From positions 64,527 to 128,526 of the forward strand of contig KB299669.1 in NCBI GenBank assembly GCA_000328365.1: DNA of 64,000 bases, written 5' to 3'. Origin of the DNA: Capitella teleta. Taxonomy: Eukaryota > Annelida > Polychaeta > Capitellidae. Shown here one piece after another: positions 35,650 to 48,307 of this stretch (position 1 is the stretch's first letter; each line of letters begins with the position of its first letter). A model generated the notes under the pieces. The model made no database searches, had not been told where the DNA came from, and worked only from the letters and a program-made list of their open reading frames with translations. The translations under genes and the position numbers were made by a program.

Positions 35650-37246
35650 TTCCTTGGATATATTCACAGTTTTGAGGGTAATTAATAGTCCTGAGAGCAA
35701 TTATTGTATCATTATGATGCCACACTCATAGTGGCGTCTGCTCTCGCTTGCACTAACTTCTGTGTGCTGCTGAGCAAAGGCTTGCGCAGCTTCAGAAACC
35801 AATACAATGACGTCAGTATCCATGAATAATCATGAGAATGCATTCGACCAATCGGAACGAGCGGGTGCCTGAAATAGATCTCGGTCCCAGCGCAGTGGCT
35901 TGAGGCTTTTCTACTTGCGTTTTGTGGAAAAGAGCGTTATGATTTCAAGATTGATCTCTTGCGAATTATGATAATCTTTGGCTATCTTACTTGCGTTTTT
36001 GATTGTGCAATATTTATGAATATTAAACAATGCAGACCCAATTTATAACTCCCAAGAGTAAACAAGAGTGAAAACTTTGTAAATACAGTTAAAAGTTGTA
36101 GTAAAATTTTGCGAAGGCTTGCTTGATTAGACTTCTTCCGTTCTCTTAAGATTAGATAAAATTCCTGAACATCACCACCCCAGTACAGTTCGTAGCCTTT
36201 TCCTACGAACCTGTTTGGGTATATGAGGAAGCAGATATAAACCTGCCTGGGCGAGTCCTGACATGTAATTTCGAAGTGATTGTTTTGCATATACATCTCA
36301 ATCATGATATGGAACTGTTGACTCGAACACCATTATCCGACTGATCATTAATGAATCTCACACATATTATTTGTGGAATTACAAGCTCTGAGTTACCATA
36401 TACATGTATAGGGACATTATTTTATCTCATATGATATCGAACTGATGGCATTGCCATCTATCTTTGATTGATCAGTCGCTTATTAATGAATTCATATGCT
36501 TTGCGTTACTTTTTTTTTTTTTTTTTTTTTTTTTTCAAATCGCGATAACCATGAGCTGATTCAACACATTTTTGACAAATACTTGGGTGCATGGCTGAAA
36601 CTACAATTAATTACCATGATCGGAAATTCAACAGAATCGAAATATCCTCGAATACTAGGGCGCATTATTTAGAGTGGGGTGAAACCAATTTCGGCTACCC
36701 TATATACAGGTATCCCTCCCGGTCGAATGGATTGCTTTGACAACATGCTAGCACTTTACAATAGATTTTTTGATTGATTATTATTATTAGGGTAAAAAAA
36801 AAATAGATTAAATAAATTATACACAGAAATGATACAAAAGACTCGTGTTTTTAAGGTTAAATTAGTGATCCCATAATTCCGAAGAAATATGTTTTACTTT
36901 TCGTGGGCAGCCATCTTATTGATTCCTGCCAGTCGAAACCATCTTCGAAGCAGTTTCGGTATTTTTGGGTAACTGGTTTCAGTTTCGCTCAGTCGGATGG
37001 ACAGTTTCGACAAACGCGAAACTGGTGGCCCTAGCGTGCCTAGCCGATTGCGCCCCGAGTAGGCGAATGATCATAACGCATTACCGCAAAACGTAAGATG
37101 GTCATAACGCATGTTCAAAAACGATTGTAGAATACTGTAGCCGTGTAGCCTACCTCAACACACTTGTGACTTGTGTTAGCAGTGATTGTAAAGGAGTAAC
37201 TAGAATGCTTATAGGGTCACGTAATCGGTCAGAATTGAAGCCAGAT
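35650..37246. other. Region upstream of EGFR exon 1
   Basis: Contains the presumed EGFR 5' untranslated region and promoter directly above 35650, though no clear TATA box or initiator could be chosen. A poly-T run of about 26 bases lies near 36511-36536. No protein-coding exon was recognised. Confidence 0.4.
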
Positions 37247-37250
37247 TTAA

Positions 37251-37947
37251 AGGGAGGGAGAACTGGTTAAAAATGGACTTTGAGTCGTTATTTGATGCAC
37301 CAAAAATGATTCCTATGCCTGGCCCACACAAGGAATATCACCCCTAACGATTTCGCGGGAGATATATTGCTAATTAGGCGTGACGTCACGAGCTGTGATG
37401 AAACACCGAGTTTCCCATCTTTTACAATGGGCCTCGTCATATCAGCGTGTCCTGCGACTAAACCCCTGGATATTTTTTTATTTTCTTTTCGGAAATAGAT
37501 AGAATAATCATTTTGCCACCAGTCAGGCGCAAAAAAAAAAAAATATTTTTCGCTATTTTTCTTATTTTAACAAGCGATTTTCTAGGACACCTACCATGTT
37601 TCTCATCCTGAAACAGTAAAAAGGTCAGCCAGAGTGCACCACGCATGCGCTTTTGTTTCGTAAACAACAAAGATGTCCTTTTATGGCGAAGATGCTCTGC
37701 TCTGATTGGCTGAAATCGATAGCTTCACGAGGGGAACGGGACCAATCACGGCAAGCCTTCAGCTGACGTTTGCCTCCTATACTTCGTAATGGAAGCCATT
37801 CTCCCATAGGCGCAATGCTAACCCCAATATTCGGAATGCATTATTTCCTTACGCTTGCATCCAGGCATGGTGTTCTTGACCACGGAATGCTATCAATTGG
37901 TGCTATGGGTCAATAGAACATCACTTAAAAATCAGTTCCCCATCCCT
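37251..37947. mobile_element. TTAA-flanked MITE, copy 1 (697 bp)
   Basis: Ends AGGGAGGGAGAACTGG and (reverse complement) AGGGATGGGGAACTG form terminal inverted repeats, and the unit sits between TTAA at 37247-37250 and 37948-37951. A second copy lies at 38909-39610 with near-identical sequence throughout. TTAA target duplication points to piggyBac- or Kolobok-type transposases. The interior has no transposase and only chance reading frames, so it is non-autonomous. Confidence 0.85.
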
Positions 37948-38372
37948 TTAAGGAGACTTCGCAATACGAGAACAGCTCAATGAAAAGACGACATGCTGGT
38001 TATATGAATAGCCTAAACAGTGGGGTATTCTCAAAATAGTTGAGGGGATAGCCGAAGCTCACATTTATTACAAATTAGTTGATCCATTTGCAGGACACAC
38101 ATATTACAATAAAAATAGAAGGGAACAACAATGATTCGTTGTCGAGGCTTTTCGGTCCGCACGAAATGCGCAAATTCACAATATAGCCATATAGCCGATG
38201 TCTAGCTATTTCAAAAATAATATTCCCACCCAAGCTTCTTGTTCCCTGCACAATTATAATACTGTATTCCCCAACACAATCAAAGAATTAGGCCCTACTT
38301 GTTACAATAAATAAAATAATATTTACATGTAAATATATATGAATAATATTAATATAAATATATTAATACCGA

Positions 38373-38541
<169 letters not shown>

Positions 38542-38908
38542 GAATGAGGATTGGCCATCACCCCCTCGCCCATAGTGAGAATACGCCACTGAGCCAATAA
38601 TAGTCCCCTTAAATTCCAAGTTACTGCAAATGGGCGCTTAAACATTGCACAGTCATTCTAGAAGTTCTATGGGATCGATCAAGCTCATCCATTTGTTTAT
38701 GCTATATGACCTTGTAGTAGACCCCGGTGTCGACCGAGCTGAAGCATTTCGACTGACTTGCATTATAATCGACTGACTGGGTGACTTAGTCGATATTTAA
38801 AAAACAACTTGGCTTCTCAAACAACGACTTAACTGGCGACTTCAAATCACTATTAATGCACGAAGTGATATTACACCCATGTATATTGTCCACAAACAAG
38901 CAATTTAA

Positions 38909-39610
38909 AGGGAGGGAGAACTGGTTGAAAATGGACTTTGAGTCGTTATTTGATGCACCAAAGATGATTCTTATGCCTGGCCCACACAAGGAATATCATC
39001 GATAACGATTTCGCGGGAGATATAATGCTAATTAGGCGTGACGTCAGTCGCTGTGATGAAACACCGAGTTCCCCATCTTTTACAATGGGCCTCGTCATAT
39101 CACCGTGTCCTGCGACTAAACCCCTGGATATTTTTTTATTTTCTTTTCGGAAATAGATAGAATAATCATTTTGCCACTAGTCAGGCGCAAACAAAAAATA
39201 TTTTTCGCTATTTTTCTTATTTTAACAAGCGATTTTCTAGGACACCTACCACGTTTCTCATCCTGAAACAGTAAAAAGGTCAGCCAGAGTGCACCACGCA
39301 TGCGCTTTCGTTTCGTAAACAACAAAGATGTCCTTTTATGGCGAAGATGGCTGCTCTGATTGGCTGAAATCGATAGCTTCACGAGGGGAACGGGACCAAT
39401 CAGCCATCAGCCAAACCAAGCCATCAGCTGACGTTTGCCTCCTATACTTCGCAATGGAAGCCATTCTCCCATAGGCGCAATGCTAACCCCGATATTCGGA
39501 ATGCATTATTTCCTTACGCTTGCATCCAGGCAGGGTGTTCTTGCACGGAATGCTATCAATTGGTGCTATGAGTCAATAGAACATCACTTAAAATTTAGTT
39601 CCCCATCCCT
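38909..39610. mobile_element. TTAA-flanked MITE, copy 2 (702 bp)
   Basis: Same element and orientation as copy 1, between TTAA at 38905-38908 and 39611-39614. The two differ by scattered substitutions, a shorter A-run in this copy and a few small insertions or deletions, which suggests fairly recent activity. The two copies stand only 961 bp apart as direct repeats, with an (ATT)n run between them. Confidence 0.85.
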
Positions 39611-40519
39611 TTAAAACGGCCGATATCTCACTTATTATTCAAGGTGTTATATTGACAGTATAACCTAACAGTTTATCTCACTAAATCATTGTGATAATTA
39701 CATGCAACGCAATGGATTGATTAAATTAATGATTGTTTGGATTTTTTTATTTTTTTATTTTTTATTAGTGGAGTAAAGGTTGCGCTGTCGCGGAAATTGA
39801 GTGCGTCCTCTCTCTGTAAATGGACTCTAAGCTAACTGAGAAGGAATAAATCGCATGCAAAATTAATTAATTAATTAATTAATGACCAATTTCAGTTCAT
39901 TATTATGTGTATTTGTCTGTGTTTAGTCGAAAACCAAATTAGGCTGAGAGCCATTTCTGCGCCATTTATCTTCTCTTTTTTTTTTTCTTCCGACGTTTCT
40001 CCTTGGAGTTCTCTTTTTTTTTTCTCTCTCTTTTTTTTTCTCTTATTTTTTCTTTCTTGGCTTTTTGCTCGTCTCCTTAGGAATTCTCCCTAAAAAATTC
40101 TATACCTTCGACTAACTTATTGTTTCTTTTTGTGGAATCTAAAACATCATATTGCAGAGGGAAAATATCTAGGTGGAGTAACATATTACAATAACAGTGA
40201 GATGAGATTATGATTTAACCACCAGGGCAAGCCACATGCTAAATGATTCGGTGAGGTTCGGAGTGCGTCGGGTGTTTCCGGAAAATCACTGTTGTATACG
40301 GAGCGCGATGCCGCTGCTGTATGCGGAGTCACTTCGAAAGTTTTAATAGCAATCGGAGGGGTTGTTTTGTAGATCGTCGAAGAAGAGGCTGGAATTTGAC
40401 CATCATTAACTACTTCATGTCCTAATACTAGTTGCCTACTAGAACAGAGTTGTTGTTTTCATCTTGGTCGTACTATATACGTACTGTATACTATATAAGT
40501 CGGAAGGCCTACCCTTCAC

Positions 40520-40685
<166 letters not shown>

Positions 40686-41155
40686 TTATTTATTTCGCAT
40701 ATCCATGCAATGATACATAGAAAGAAAGAAATAATTAGTTATATTACAACTAAAATTTATTAATTTTAATTTAAAATTAAAGCGTTAGATTTTATCTGAT
40801 TGCAGCGGTCCGTGAGGCCTAAGTGTTGACAGATCATGAGCAAGAACGAGGACGGCGCCTGGTAGCCCCCAACGCATGCACAGGGGTCAACAGCTTACAA
40901 GGGACACACAGACTCACTTTAGCTGCTTAGCAATAATTGGCATAAAATGCTACTCAAATTAATAATGAACAATTATTTGAACTAAATGTTTGGCGCTAAG
41001 TGAAAGCATTTTATGAATATAAATGAATATAAGATCGAAGGACACGTGCGTAGTGAAACATAATATAGTTGAAAATTACAATTGTAGTACTAATGATAGG
41101 TAGTATGACGTATATATTGGCTTGCCGAATGTCTGATTCCTTATCCGGTAACAGG

Positions 41156-41218
41156 CATTGTCTAACGAGCAGACGACGCCACAGCACCAGTCAGCGGCCA
41201 ACTGAGTGTTACACAATG
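41156..41218 (-). mobile_element. 63-bp TIR micro-element, copy 2
   Basis: Reads CATTGTGTAAC...GTTAGACAATG on the minus strand, the same 11-bp terminal inverted repeats as copy 1. Flanked by the perfect 9-bp duplication GGTAACAGG (41147-41155 and 41219-41227). It shares with copy 1 a 19-bp block exactly (CTGGTGCTGTGGCGTCGTC) and has 9 extra bases in the middle. Confidence 0.85.
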
Positions 41219-41229
41219 GGTAACAGGGG

Positions 41230-43333
41230 CAAGGACCTGTGGCGTTAAGTAAAGCGAGCAAAGGAAGATGTTCAAGGGCGTCCAAGTGTTGTTGATGAAT
41301 GTTTTGGAGATTCTGATGTTTGTGAAATCTTTCATGATGGATATGAGCATTTATATCAATCAGTACCGTCAGATGAGACTGAGATAAAGGAGCTTCAGCG
41401 TTAACTAATCACAGGGGTAGTTAGCAGATGCCATACGGGTTTATGCTATGACGATCATGCAATCAATCCGAATAATGTTATGTTTGCTGTTCGTAAATTA
41501 AAGCCAGGTAAATCAGACGCTTGCCCACAGTTAAAATCAGACCACTTTATCAATGCGTGTTCTGATCTATATGTTTATCTCTCGTTGTTCCTTAATGCTA
41601 TATTAATTAATACATCTCGATGTAAGCGTTGTGATGTCACGTTCAGTTCTCGTTCCCATACCTAAGAACAGGAAGAAGTCTCTTTACTGTGCCAGTAATT
41701 ATAGTTCTATTGCCATCAGCAGTATTGTTTGTAAATGTCTAGATAACGTCATCTTATTGAAGCACTCAGATGTCCTTTGTTCCAGCGATCTTCAGTTTGG
41801 CTTCAAGAAAAGGCATAGTACTGCTCAATGCACTTTTGTTCTTAACAAGGTAGTTGATTTCGAAGTTGTTCTAATACGTCTAATTGAAGTCAGTGATCAC
41901 CAAAGGGTCCCGAATCAACTGCGCTGAGCCGAGTGCTCAACGCCCTTTTATTGCAACTCTGAACAGATAGCATTAACTCAACATGTCACAGACGTTCGTG
42001 GTAATTTTTCTGTATTTGTTACACTTTTTGTATGCAACTAAAGGGTTCGATAGGGTACACTTTGTAATGTTGTTTCGCTTGCTTTTGTATAGGAATATGT
42101 GTCCCGCTGCTGCAAAACTGTTGCTCTCCATGTATGTCGATCAGTCGCTTGTTGTGCAATTGGCAAAGTGTACAATCTGAAACATTTAGTTGTCAAAATG
42201 GGCTAAAACAGGGCGGCGTCCTATCGCCAGTGCTTTTCTGTATTTGTATTGAAAATTTACTGGAGCGATTAAAAAACTCAGGTATAGGATGCCACATTGG
42301 GCATATGTTTGCTGGTTCCATTAGATATGCAGATGATGTGGCTCTTATGGCTCCGAGTTTTAGTGCAGCTCAAAAAATGCTGAATTTGTGTTCAGTTTTC
42401 AAAGGAATTTTGTGTTCAATTTAATTCGACAAAAAGCAAGGCCTTATTGTTCAACAGACAAGTCCCCATGCGCAACTTACCTTATCGTATCCTAAATGAC
42501 TCGCCGATTGAGTATGTATCAAATGCGGTCCATCTTGGACACACAATTGGGGAAAACAGTAGCCCAATTATTATGCAAAATGCTCACAGGGAGCTTATTT
42601 ATAAAGTGAATATCCTTTGTTCCAATTTTCATTTCGTCCATCTCGATACCCTGAGACTGCTGTTCAGCGCATACTGCACCAGCTTTTATGGTTGTTCTTT
42701 TTGGGATCTTTCTATAAGGTCGATCAAGTGCTTCATCGTGTGTTAGAGGAAATGCATTCGGATGATTTTGCGTGTGCATCCTCGCACAAGGTCTAAGTTC
42801 CTACATATAATGAATAAGCCTGATCATTTATGTCAGCTCTTCCTGCGTTTTGGTTCCTCTTTCAAATCGTGTCGTTTGAGAAAAAATAAAATCGTTGAAA
42901 TGCGCTCGGAACTTGCGCCACGTGGCACTCAAGGGTTGGGGTAAATCTGAGAGAACTAATGTATATGATTGAGGTGGACCCTTCAAAACTTGATAAATAT
43001 ATTGTAAACAATACTCTCCATGTAAAGATTTGTAAAGCCTGGGGAGAGCAGGCCGACCAACAGTGCCTAGCCGCATGTCACACCATTGTGGAGTTGCTGT
43101 ATATACGAGAAGGCAGCTTGGTATCTCCACTAACTTCACACGAAGTTCAGGCTCTGCTGGTTAATGTTTGCACCAAATGACCTGTGTTTGTCTGTCTTTT
43201 GTGTTTTTCTTTTGTTCTTATTTTTGTCTTAATTTTTGTTTATTTGTTTGCTGTTGTTGTTTTCATTATTGTTGTATTTTTCGTTGACAAAAATTGCAAC
43301 TAAGCATGTTACGAATAAAGATGATATGATATT
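41230..43333 (+). mobile_element. Degenerate LINE (non-LTR retrotransposon), 5'-truncated
   Basis: Plus-strand fragments of a reverse transcriptase are readable in more than one frame: PGKSDACPQLKSDHF, the RT motif FGFKKRHSTAQCTFVLN, KGFDRVHFVMLF, NGLKQGGVLSPVLF, and the catalytic YADDVAL at 42326-42346. Downstream HIGHTIG and a Cys/His-poor tail complete the C-terminal part. No endonuclease domain precedes it, so the copy is 5'-truncated, and frame changes and stops show it is dead. It ends in AATAAAGATGATATGATATTG-like sequence near 43333. The clade (CR1/Jockey/I-like) is not certain. Confidence 0.85.
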
Positions 43334-43514
43334 GTGAAAATAGTGATTTACGAGGGAGAGGAAGTGATTTTATCAAACAGATGGATCATGGCTATGTGTT
43401 TACATAAATGTATGTGGTGGACATGTCATGGCTAGATAATATCAAGGCAACAAGAACAATTATGAAAATGGGGCTAGAGCTTGATGATGATGAAGTCGAT
43501 GTCGATGCCATGAT

Positions 43515-44880
43515 ATGTTCTTAAACCAACTGAATATTCATGAAATGTCAACGGTTCTGTCGAATACGACAAAATCTCCAAATGATTCTAAAAACTACCA
43601 TGGCATTGCCTTAAACAGCCCCCTCAGCAAACTGTTTGAGGTTTCACTGCTGATGTGCCACTCAGACGTGTTCGACACCTCTGATATGCAGTTCGGTTTA
43701 AAAAAAAAAAAAAAGCTCAAGGCCATGGAGACGCCCAATACTATGTGCAGAGGAACATTCCAGTATAGTGCATGCTGATGGATCGCGCTAGTCAGGCTTT
43801 GAACAATGCGCAGTATACGGCACTCTTTCGCCGCCTGCTCCAGAAGAACTTGTGCCCTCTGAGTTGTCGGGTACTTCTCACCATGCACACTGGTCAGGCA
43901 GTTCCAGTGCGATGGGGCAGTACCACCTCTTCGGCCTTCAATGTCCGCAACGGGGTAAAGCAGGGTGGAATTCCGATCCAGTGCTCTTCACTATGTATTT
44001 ATGCAGATATGCTGCTTGAGGCTCTAAAGAGTTCTGGGCTGGGATGTCACCAGAGACGGACATTTACTGGCGCTCTGGCCTACGCAAACGATGTGGCCCT
44101 CCTAATTGCTCCTACTCGCTCCGCCCTGAAAAGCATGTTGGCCATTGCAGACAGAGTAAGCTCCGATCTGCACATCAAATTCAATGTGGCAAAATTTCAG
44201 CTGCTCCTGTTCAACCCTGACCAGCACAGAGAGGTCTCTCCTATGTACTTCAGCGGCGCCTTTGTGTCACAGTCCATGGAGGCAGTCAACCTGGGCCATT
44301 TGATCAGCTTCGACAGCAAACTGCCACCAATTCGCTCGGCCGAGGATCTCACGAGATCGACGCACCAACATCCTGGCATCGAGATTTGGGCACTGCGGTC
44401 TAGAAGTAAAATATCGCTCACTGCATGTCGGCATACTGGTCAATGGAACCTGCAGGATGTTGCACAACACTTCTGGAGAAAATGCCTGAGAAGATTGCTT
44501 CACCTCCCACGTACCACTCATTGCCACCTGCTGCCCCCTCTTGTGCATGACTTTATCCCTGATTACCAGATTCACCGGAGGTCAATGCATTATATGTCTG
44601 CATGCTTCACTTCGGAGAACGCTATCGTCCAGCGTTGTTTTAAAGAAATCATCCTTGGCAGCAGGTCTGCAGTGAGTAAGTGACTCGTTAACGATCATGA
44701 GTGCCAAGTACAACCTCGGTAGAGAGAACCTGCCCACCTCTCTCAAGAAACCGATTGCTGAGCCTAATCGAACAGCAGCAGCTTTCTGTGATTTTATGCT
44801 ACTCAGAGAAGAGACTGGGGATTTTAAGTTAAGCTGTATTATCGAGCATCTGGCCACATGTTAACTTCTTAACTTGTCAA
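43515..44880 (+). mobile_element. Second degenerate LINE copy, related but divergent
   Basis: A long open stretch (43772-44683, 303 codons) encodes the RT palm and C-terminal part: NGVKQGG, YANDVALL at 44081-44104, FNVAKFQLLLFNP and AVNLGHLISFD. The catalytic box reads YAND instead of YADD, so the enzyme would be inactive. Upstream, SPNDSKNYHGIALNSPLSKL and DVFDTSDMQFGL are the earlier RT motifs, partly broken by an A-run. It matches the neighbouring LINE in motif order but differs in sequence, so it is a separate family member, not a tandem duplicate. Confidence 0.85.
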
Positions 44881-45768
44881 CTCTTTTATCATCATTCAAT
44901 TTTGATATATATCTAAATATTATATATTTATGTCTATTTTAATTTGGTTGGCGTCTATGGACGTCAACCTATAATATCACTTTGGACACACTTCTTCGAC
45001 TCGTGATTGGACAAACCCAACTTCCTTGAAGTTTCTTCCAATCAGAATCGTCAAATTCATGTCAATACGCCTGCGCACTGTTACACCACAGTCGCTACGA
45101 ATTTACTGCGAATAGATGATAACTGCATTTCTGATAACTTCCGGTTATCACCGGGAGAATCAAGCGTGAGGGTATTCTACTGTCGTTTTTGAAAAAGTGC
45201 GTTAATTATGGTGACCAGGATAAATCTCTTGCGAATTTTGCTCAACGGTCCAAAAACGATAGTAATCTATCCTTTTTGTTTTCGTCCATCTTGGAATCAT
45301 GATATTTGTCATAATTTGAGTCTTTTTCATTTAAATACGGTTAGTATTCGCTTAAATTTTATACCCAATCAGTACAAACATATGAAGTATTATTTCCAGA
45401 TGAAATTAAAATATAATTGCATGTGATACATGCAGCAGAACGTTGCAAAAAGCTTAATTTCAAGCATGTCTCATCCTGTGATTGCGAATGATCAGCTGTT
45501 TTCGCTTGTTGACAAGGTCTTGTTGATAGAGCAATGGGTCATGTCTCTAGGTTAAAAGCTCGTATAGTTAAATTTGCAAGACTTCTATAATCATTCACAT
45601 ACTACATGTACACTGATGACTGATTCATAATTCCCAGGTATGACTAGCCCAGTCCAGTTCTGAGCTTTTTCCCTGTCTCTAGTTCCCTGTTCCGTGACAT
45701 GTCGAACCAAAAATATATTCATTTATGAGATGGATCAATGAAAGAAAGGTGTCAATATCATCAGCTTT

Positions 45769-46101
45769 ATAATAATAATAATATATTTATTCACGTCATT
45801 GGTATTCATTCCATGAGATGGAATGAATACCAACTGCTTCAAAATTCCAGTGAAGAACAAGGTTAGTCTAGTTCTTAGCTTTTCTCCTATACCCACCATA
45901 GTCCGTGGCAACTCGAAGCCTATAATTTCACCACCCCCTCTCCATCGCCGCGATTATCCTTCCCCCGTAAACCAGGTACCCATTCATTCACTTCACATTC
46001 ACTGCTGGGTGGACAGAGGTATTTTCAGACCGGGGCGCGAACTCCGATTGCCAACCCAGCAGCCGTGCGCTCCAACCATTCGGTCACCGCGCCACCCTGT
46101 A
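45769..46101 (-). mobile_element. tRNA-derived SINE
   Basis: Read on the minus strand, the head GGCGCGGTGACCGAATGG resembles an A box and CGGAGTTCGCGCCCC a B box of RNA polymerase III, about 50 bp apart, as in tRNA-Ser/Leu-derived SINEs. The body continues to an (ATT)n-like tail at 45769-45781. Near the 3' end is a perfect palindrome (45799-45833). It cannot be a working tRNA gene because the acceptor stem and anticodon arm are not formed. Family not determined. Confidence 0.65.
45799..45833. repeat. Perfect hairpin, 16-bp arms
   Basis: TTGGTATTCATTCCAT and its exact reverse complement flank a 3-base loop (GAG). It lies close to the 3' end of the SINE, where SINEs often copy the structure recognised by a partner LINE reverse transcriptase. 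Confidence 0.85.
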
Positions 46102-46626
46102 GCCATTGAGGCCGTTATGTAACCGAGGAATCACGATGATTCTCGGATACATCTTGAGGAACTAATTCAGCGGTCACCAACCGCGAAATCGGATACAGTG
46201 CATCAAAGACAAATGCGTCACCCAAACAGAAGAAACCTCGAATTAAACGAGGTTAAACAGGTGCCTGGCATCACAATCATTTGGTTCCAACTTTTTACAA
46301 TCAACTAATTGCATCCCACCTCAGATTTCGAATCCCGTCATTTCCACATCTGTGCGTGCACGCGACGCAGCATAAACGACGTCCAATTGCGAGCTCATAA
46401 AATATTCATGAGCCCCTCGTGACGTAAGGGGTGGTATAGGAGAAGTTCATATAAGAAGCTTCTCCAACTAAATACGGAACATTTGTCTGAATTTAGCCCA
46501 CGCTTTCACCGAAAAACACTGTTTGTATCCAAAAGTTAGCCCCCTCATGCAGGGAAAGATAGAGATTTGCAAGCAGATCGTACCACCCCACCCCGGTGAC
46601 GCGCTCACTAAATGGCAGCTCCTCTT

Positions 46627-46691
46627 CATTGCGTAACACTCAGTTGGCCACACCAACTGGTGGTGTTGCGTCATCTGCCCGTTAGACAACG
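46627..46691 (+). mobile_element. 65-bp TIR micro-element, copy 3
   Basis: Starts CATTGCGTAAC and ends GTTAGACAACG, the same ends as copies 1 and 2 with one or two substitutions. Flanked by AGCTCCTCT at 46617-46625 and 46692-46700, with one extra T before the left end. The interior holds a strong hairpin (CAGTTGG...CCAACTG). More diverged than the other two copies, so probably an older insertion. Confidence 0.75.
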
Positions 46692-47596
46692 AGCTCCTCT
46701 GCGATAATGCTTGAAGCGCCTTTTACACACTTTTGACCACAAGAACTTTTGTTTCACTCGGAATATTATTTGTACTGTTGTGTAGATTATCATTATGCTC
46801 AGCAGGTATCATGGTAACGCTAGCCAAATTGCATTCTTGGAAATTTCATGAGTAGGTGCACAAGTGGTTTAACTTATCACACAAAAAAAAACACAAAATA
46901 AAACCCGTGTCTATATACAATGCATACCCCAATGTTGCCGTGTTGGCATAACCTAAATATATAATTATTTGAGTACGCATCAGGGCACGAACGGTACACA
47001 ATCACCACTTTTCAGTGACCATTTGAGATTCATAGCGCACCTATTTCTCTGCATCAGTGTATTGGTGCGTTATGATTTTTTCGAGGCCCTTGGCACTTTG
47101 ACCCTCCTGCACTGAACCGCCTATTCACTATAGTATATCCATACACTATTTCCAGTTTAAGTTCGATTATAGCTTCAATTTTACACATGATATCATAAAA
47201 TAATATAAATAAACCCATCCAATGCAACTTTACACGGAAACAAAGAAATATATTTACAAAACTTACGCATTACATGAAAAACTATTTTCTTTCGAGGATG
47301 TGGCGTGTTTACACGTGGTGCCTTGACAGTGTGCCATTGCCTGTGGCATATCGAGAACGAATGCTGAAAGGTTGCGTTTGTTGGCCTGGATCAATTTAAT
47401 TCGCTTGTAATTTTCAAAGTGAGTATTGTTTATAGCACAATAACTTATTTCTCCGTGTAATTCATCATTTATACGTGGTGTTACATCGGATAAGAAGTGC
47501 GATTTGTGATTCTAATTGAACATTGTCATGAAGCTTTGTCCATTGACTGCAGATTCGAACTCGAAGTCTTCTTAGTTACTTCTTCTGTATTTTGTA

Positions 47597-47883
47597 GTAC
47601 AGATAAATCGGGCGAAGTCTGCGTACCTGTAACCTTCCTCGGTCTCGCTGTAGTGTGTCAGCTACTTCTTTTGTGTGGTTTAATCCGGTAATCGTGCATA
47701 TTATTTATTCACTGTATTGTGTACATGTATGTGTATGTTGCTCGTTTAGTGGTTAGCTCCCCAAGCCAGTGTCAGTGTGTGGGAACTGCTCCGCTACCTT
47801 GGGGAGCTAGTTGCTGGTTAGCTGATATACTACACTACAGCGAGACCCAGGAGATACATGGACCTCGCCCAATTTATCTGTGC
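47597..47883. mobile_element. Foldback MITE with about 60-bp arms, TA-flanked
   Basis: Left arm from 47597 (GTACAGATAAATCGGGCGA) and right arm read backward from 47883 (GCACAGATAAATTGGGCGA) match over roughly 60 bp, including GGTCTCGCTGTAGTGT. TA dinucleotides flank both ends, as in Tc1/mariner insertions. A second smaller inverted pair (AGCTCCCCAAG / CTTGGGGAGCT) sits inside. No coding capacity. Confidence 0.6.
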
Positions 47884-48307
47884 TAGTTGCTGGTAATGAT
47901 ATGGCTATCAGTTTAGTGATAATTCATGTGTTATCATTTGTTCGAGCGTCAAAGTGTGTAAAAGTGCTGAATGAAGGACTAGTGGAAGGATCCTTCACGA
48001 AATGAACTGAGCTCTGAGTTGTCACTTAAGGTGTGAGCAGTGAGGGTCAGTCACTCAGTGAACCAGTTAAATGTTATTATAATTAACTTACCACGAACTG
48101 AGGTGTGTAATCTGGTAATTGGGTAAATTTTTCAACTGGGGTTATGACTGAGTTGCATGCTTGATGCTCCCGCCCCCCTTTCTCTTTTTCTCTGTGAATG
48201 TATTCAGCACACTTAATTCATATAGCAATAATCTGTGGGTATGATTTAATTATCAATATAGAGTCTTGGAACGAGATTATTGGTATACTAGAAATAAGAG
48301 TTCTACC

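Noticed and set aside
45799-45833. Intrinsic transcription terminator
   Set aside because: Perfect hairpin but in a eukaryotic, retroelement-tail context; bacterial-style termination does not apply.
46027-46101. tRNA gene
   Set aside because: A and B box-like sequences are present, but the cloverleaf stems do not form and it is joined to a SINE body and tail.
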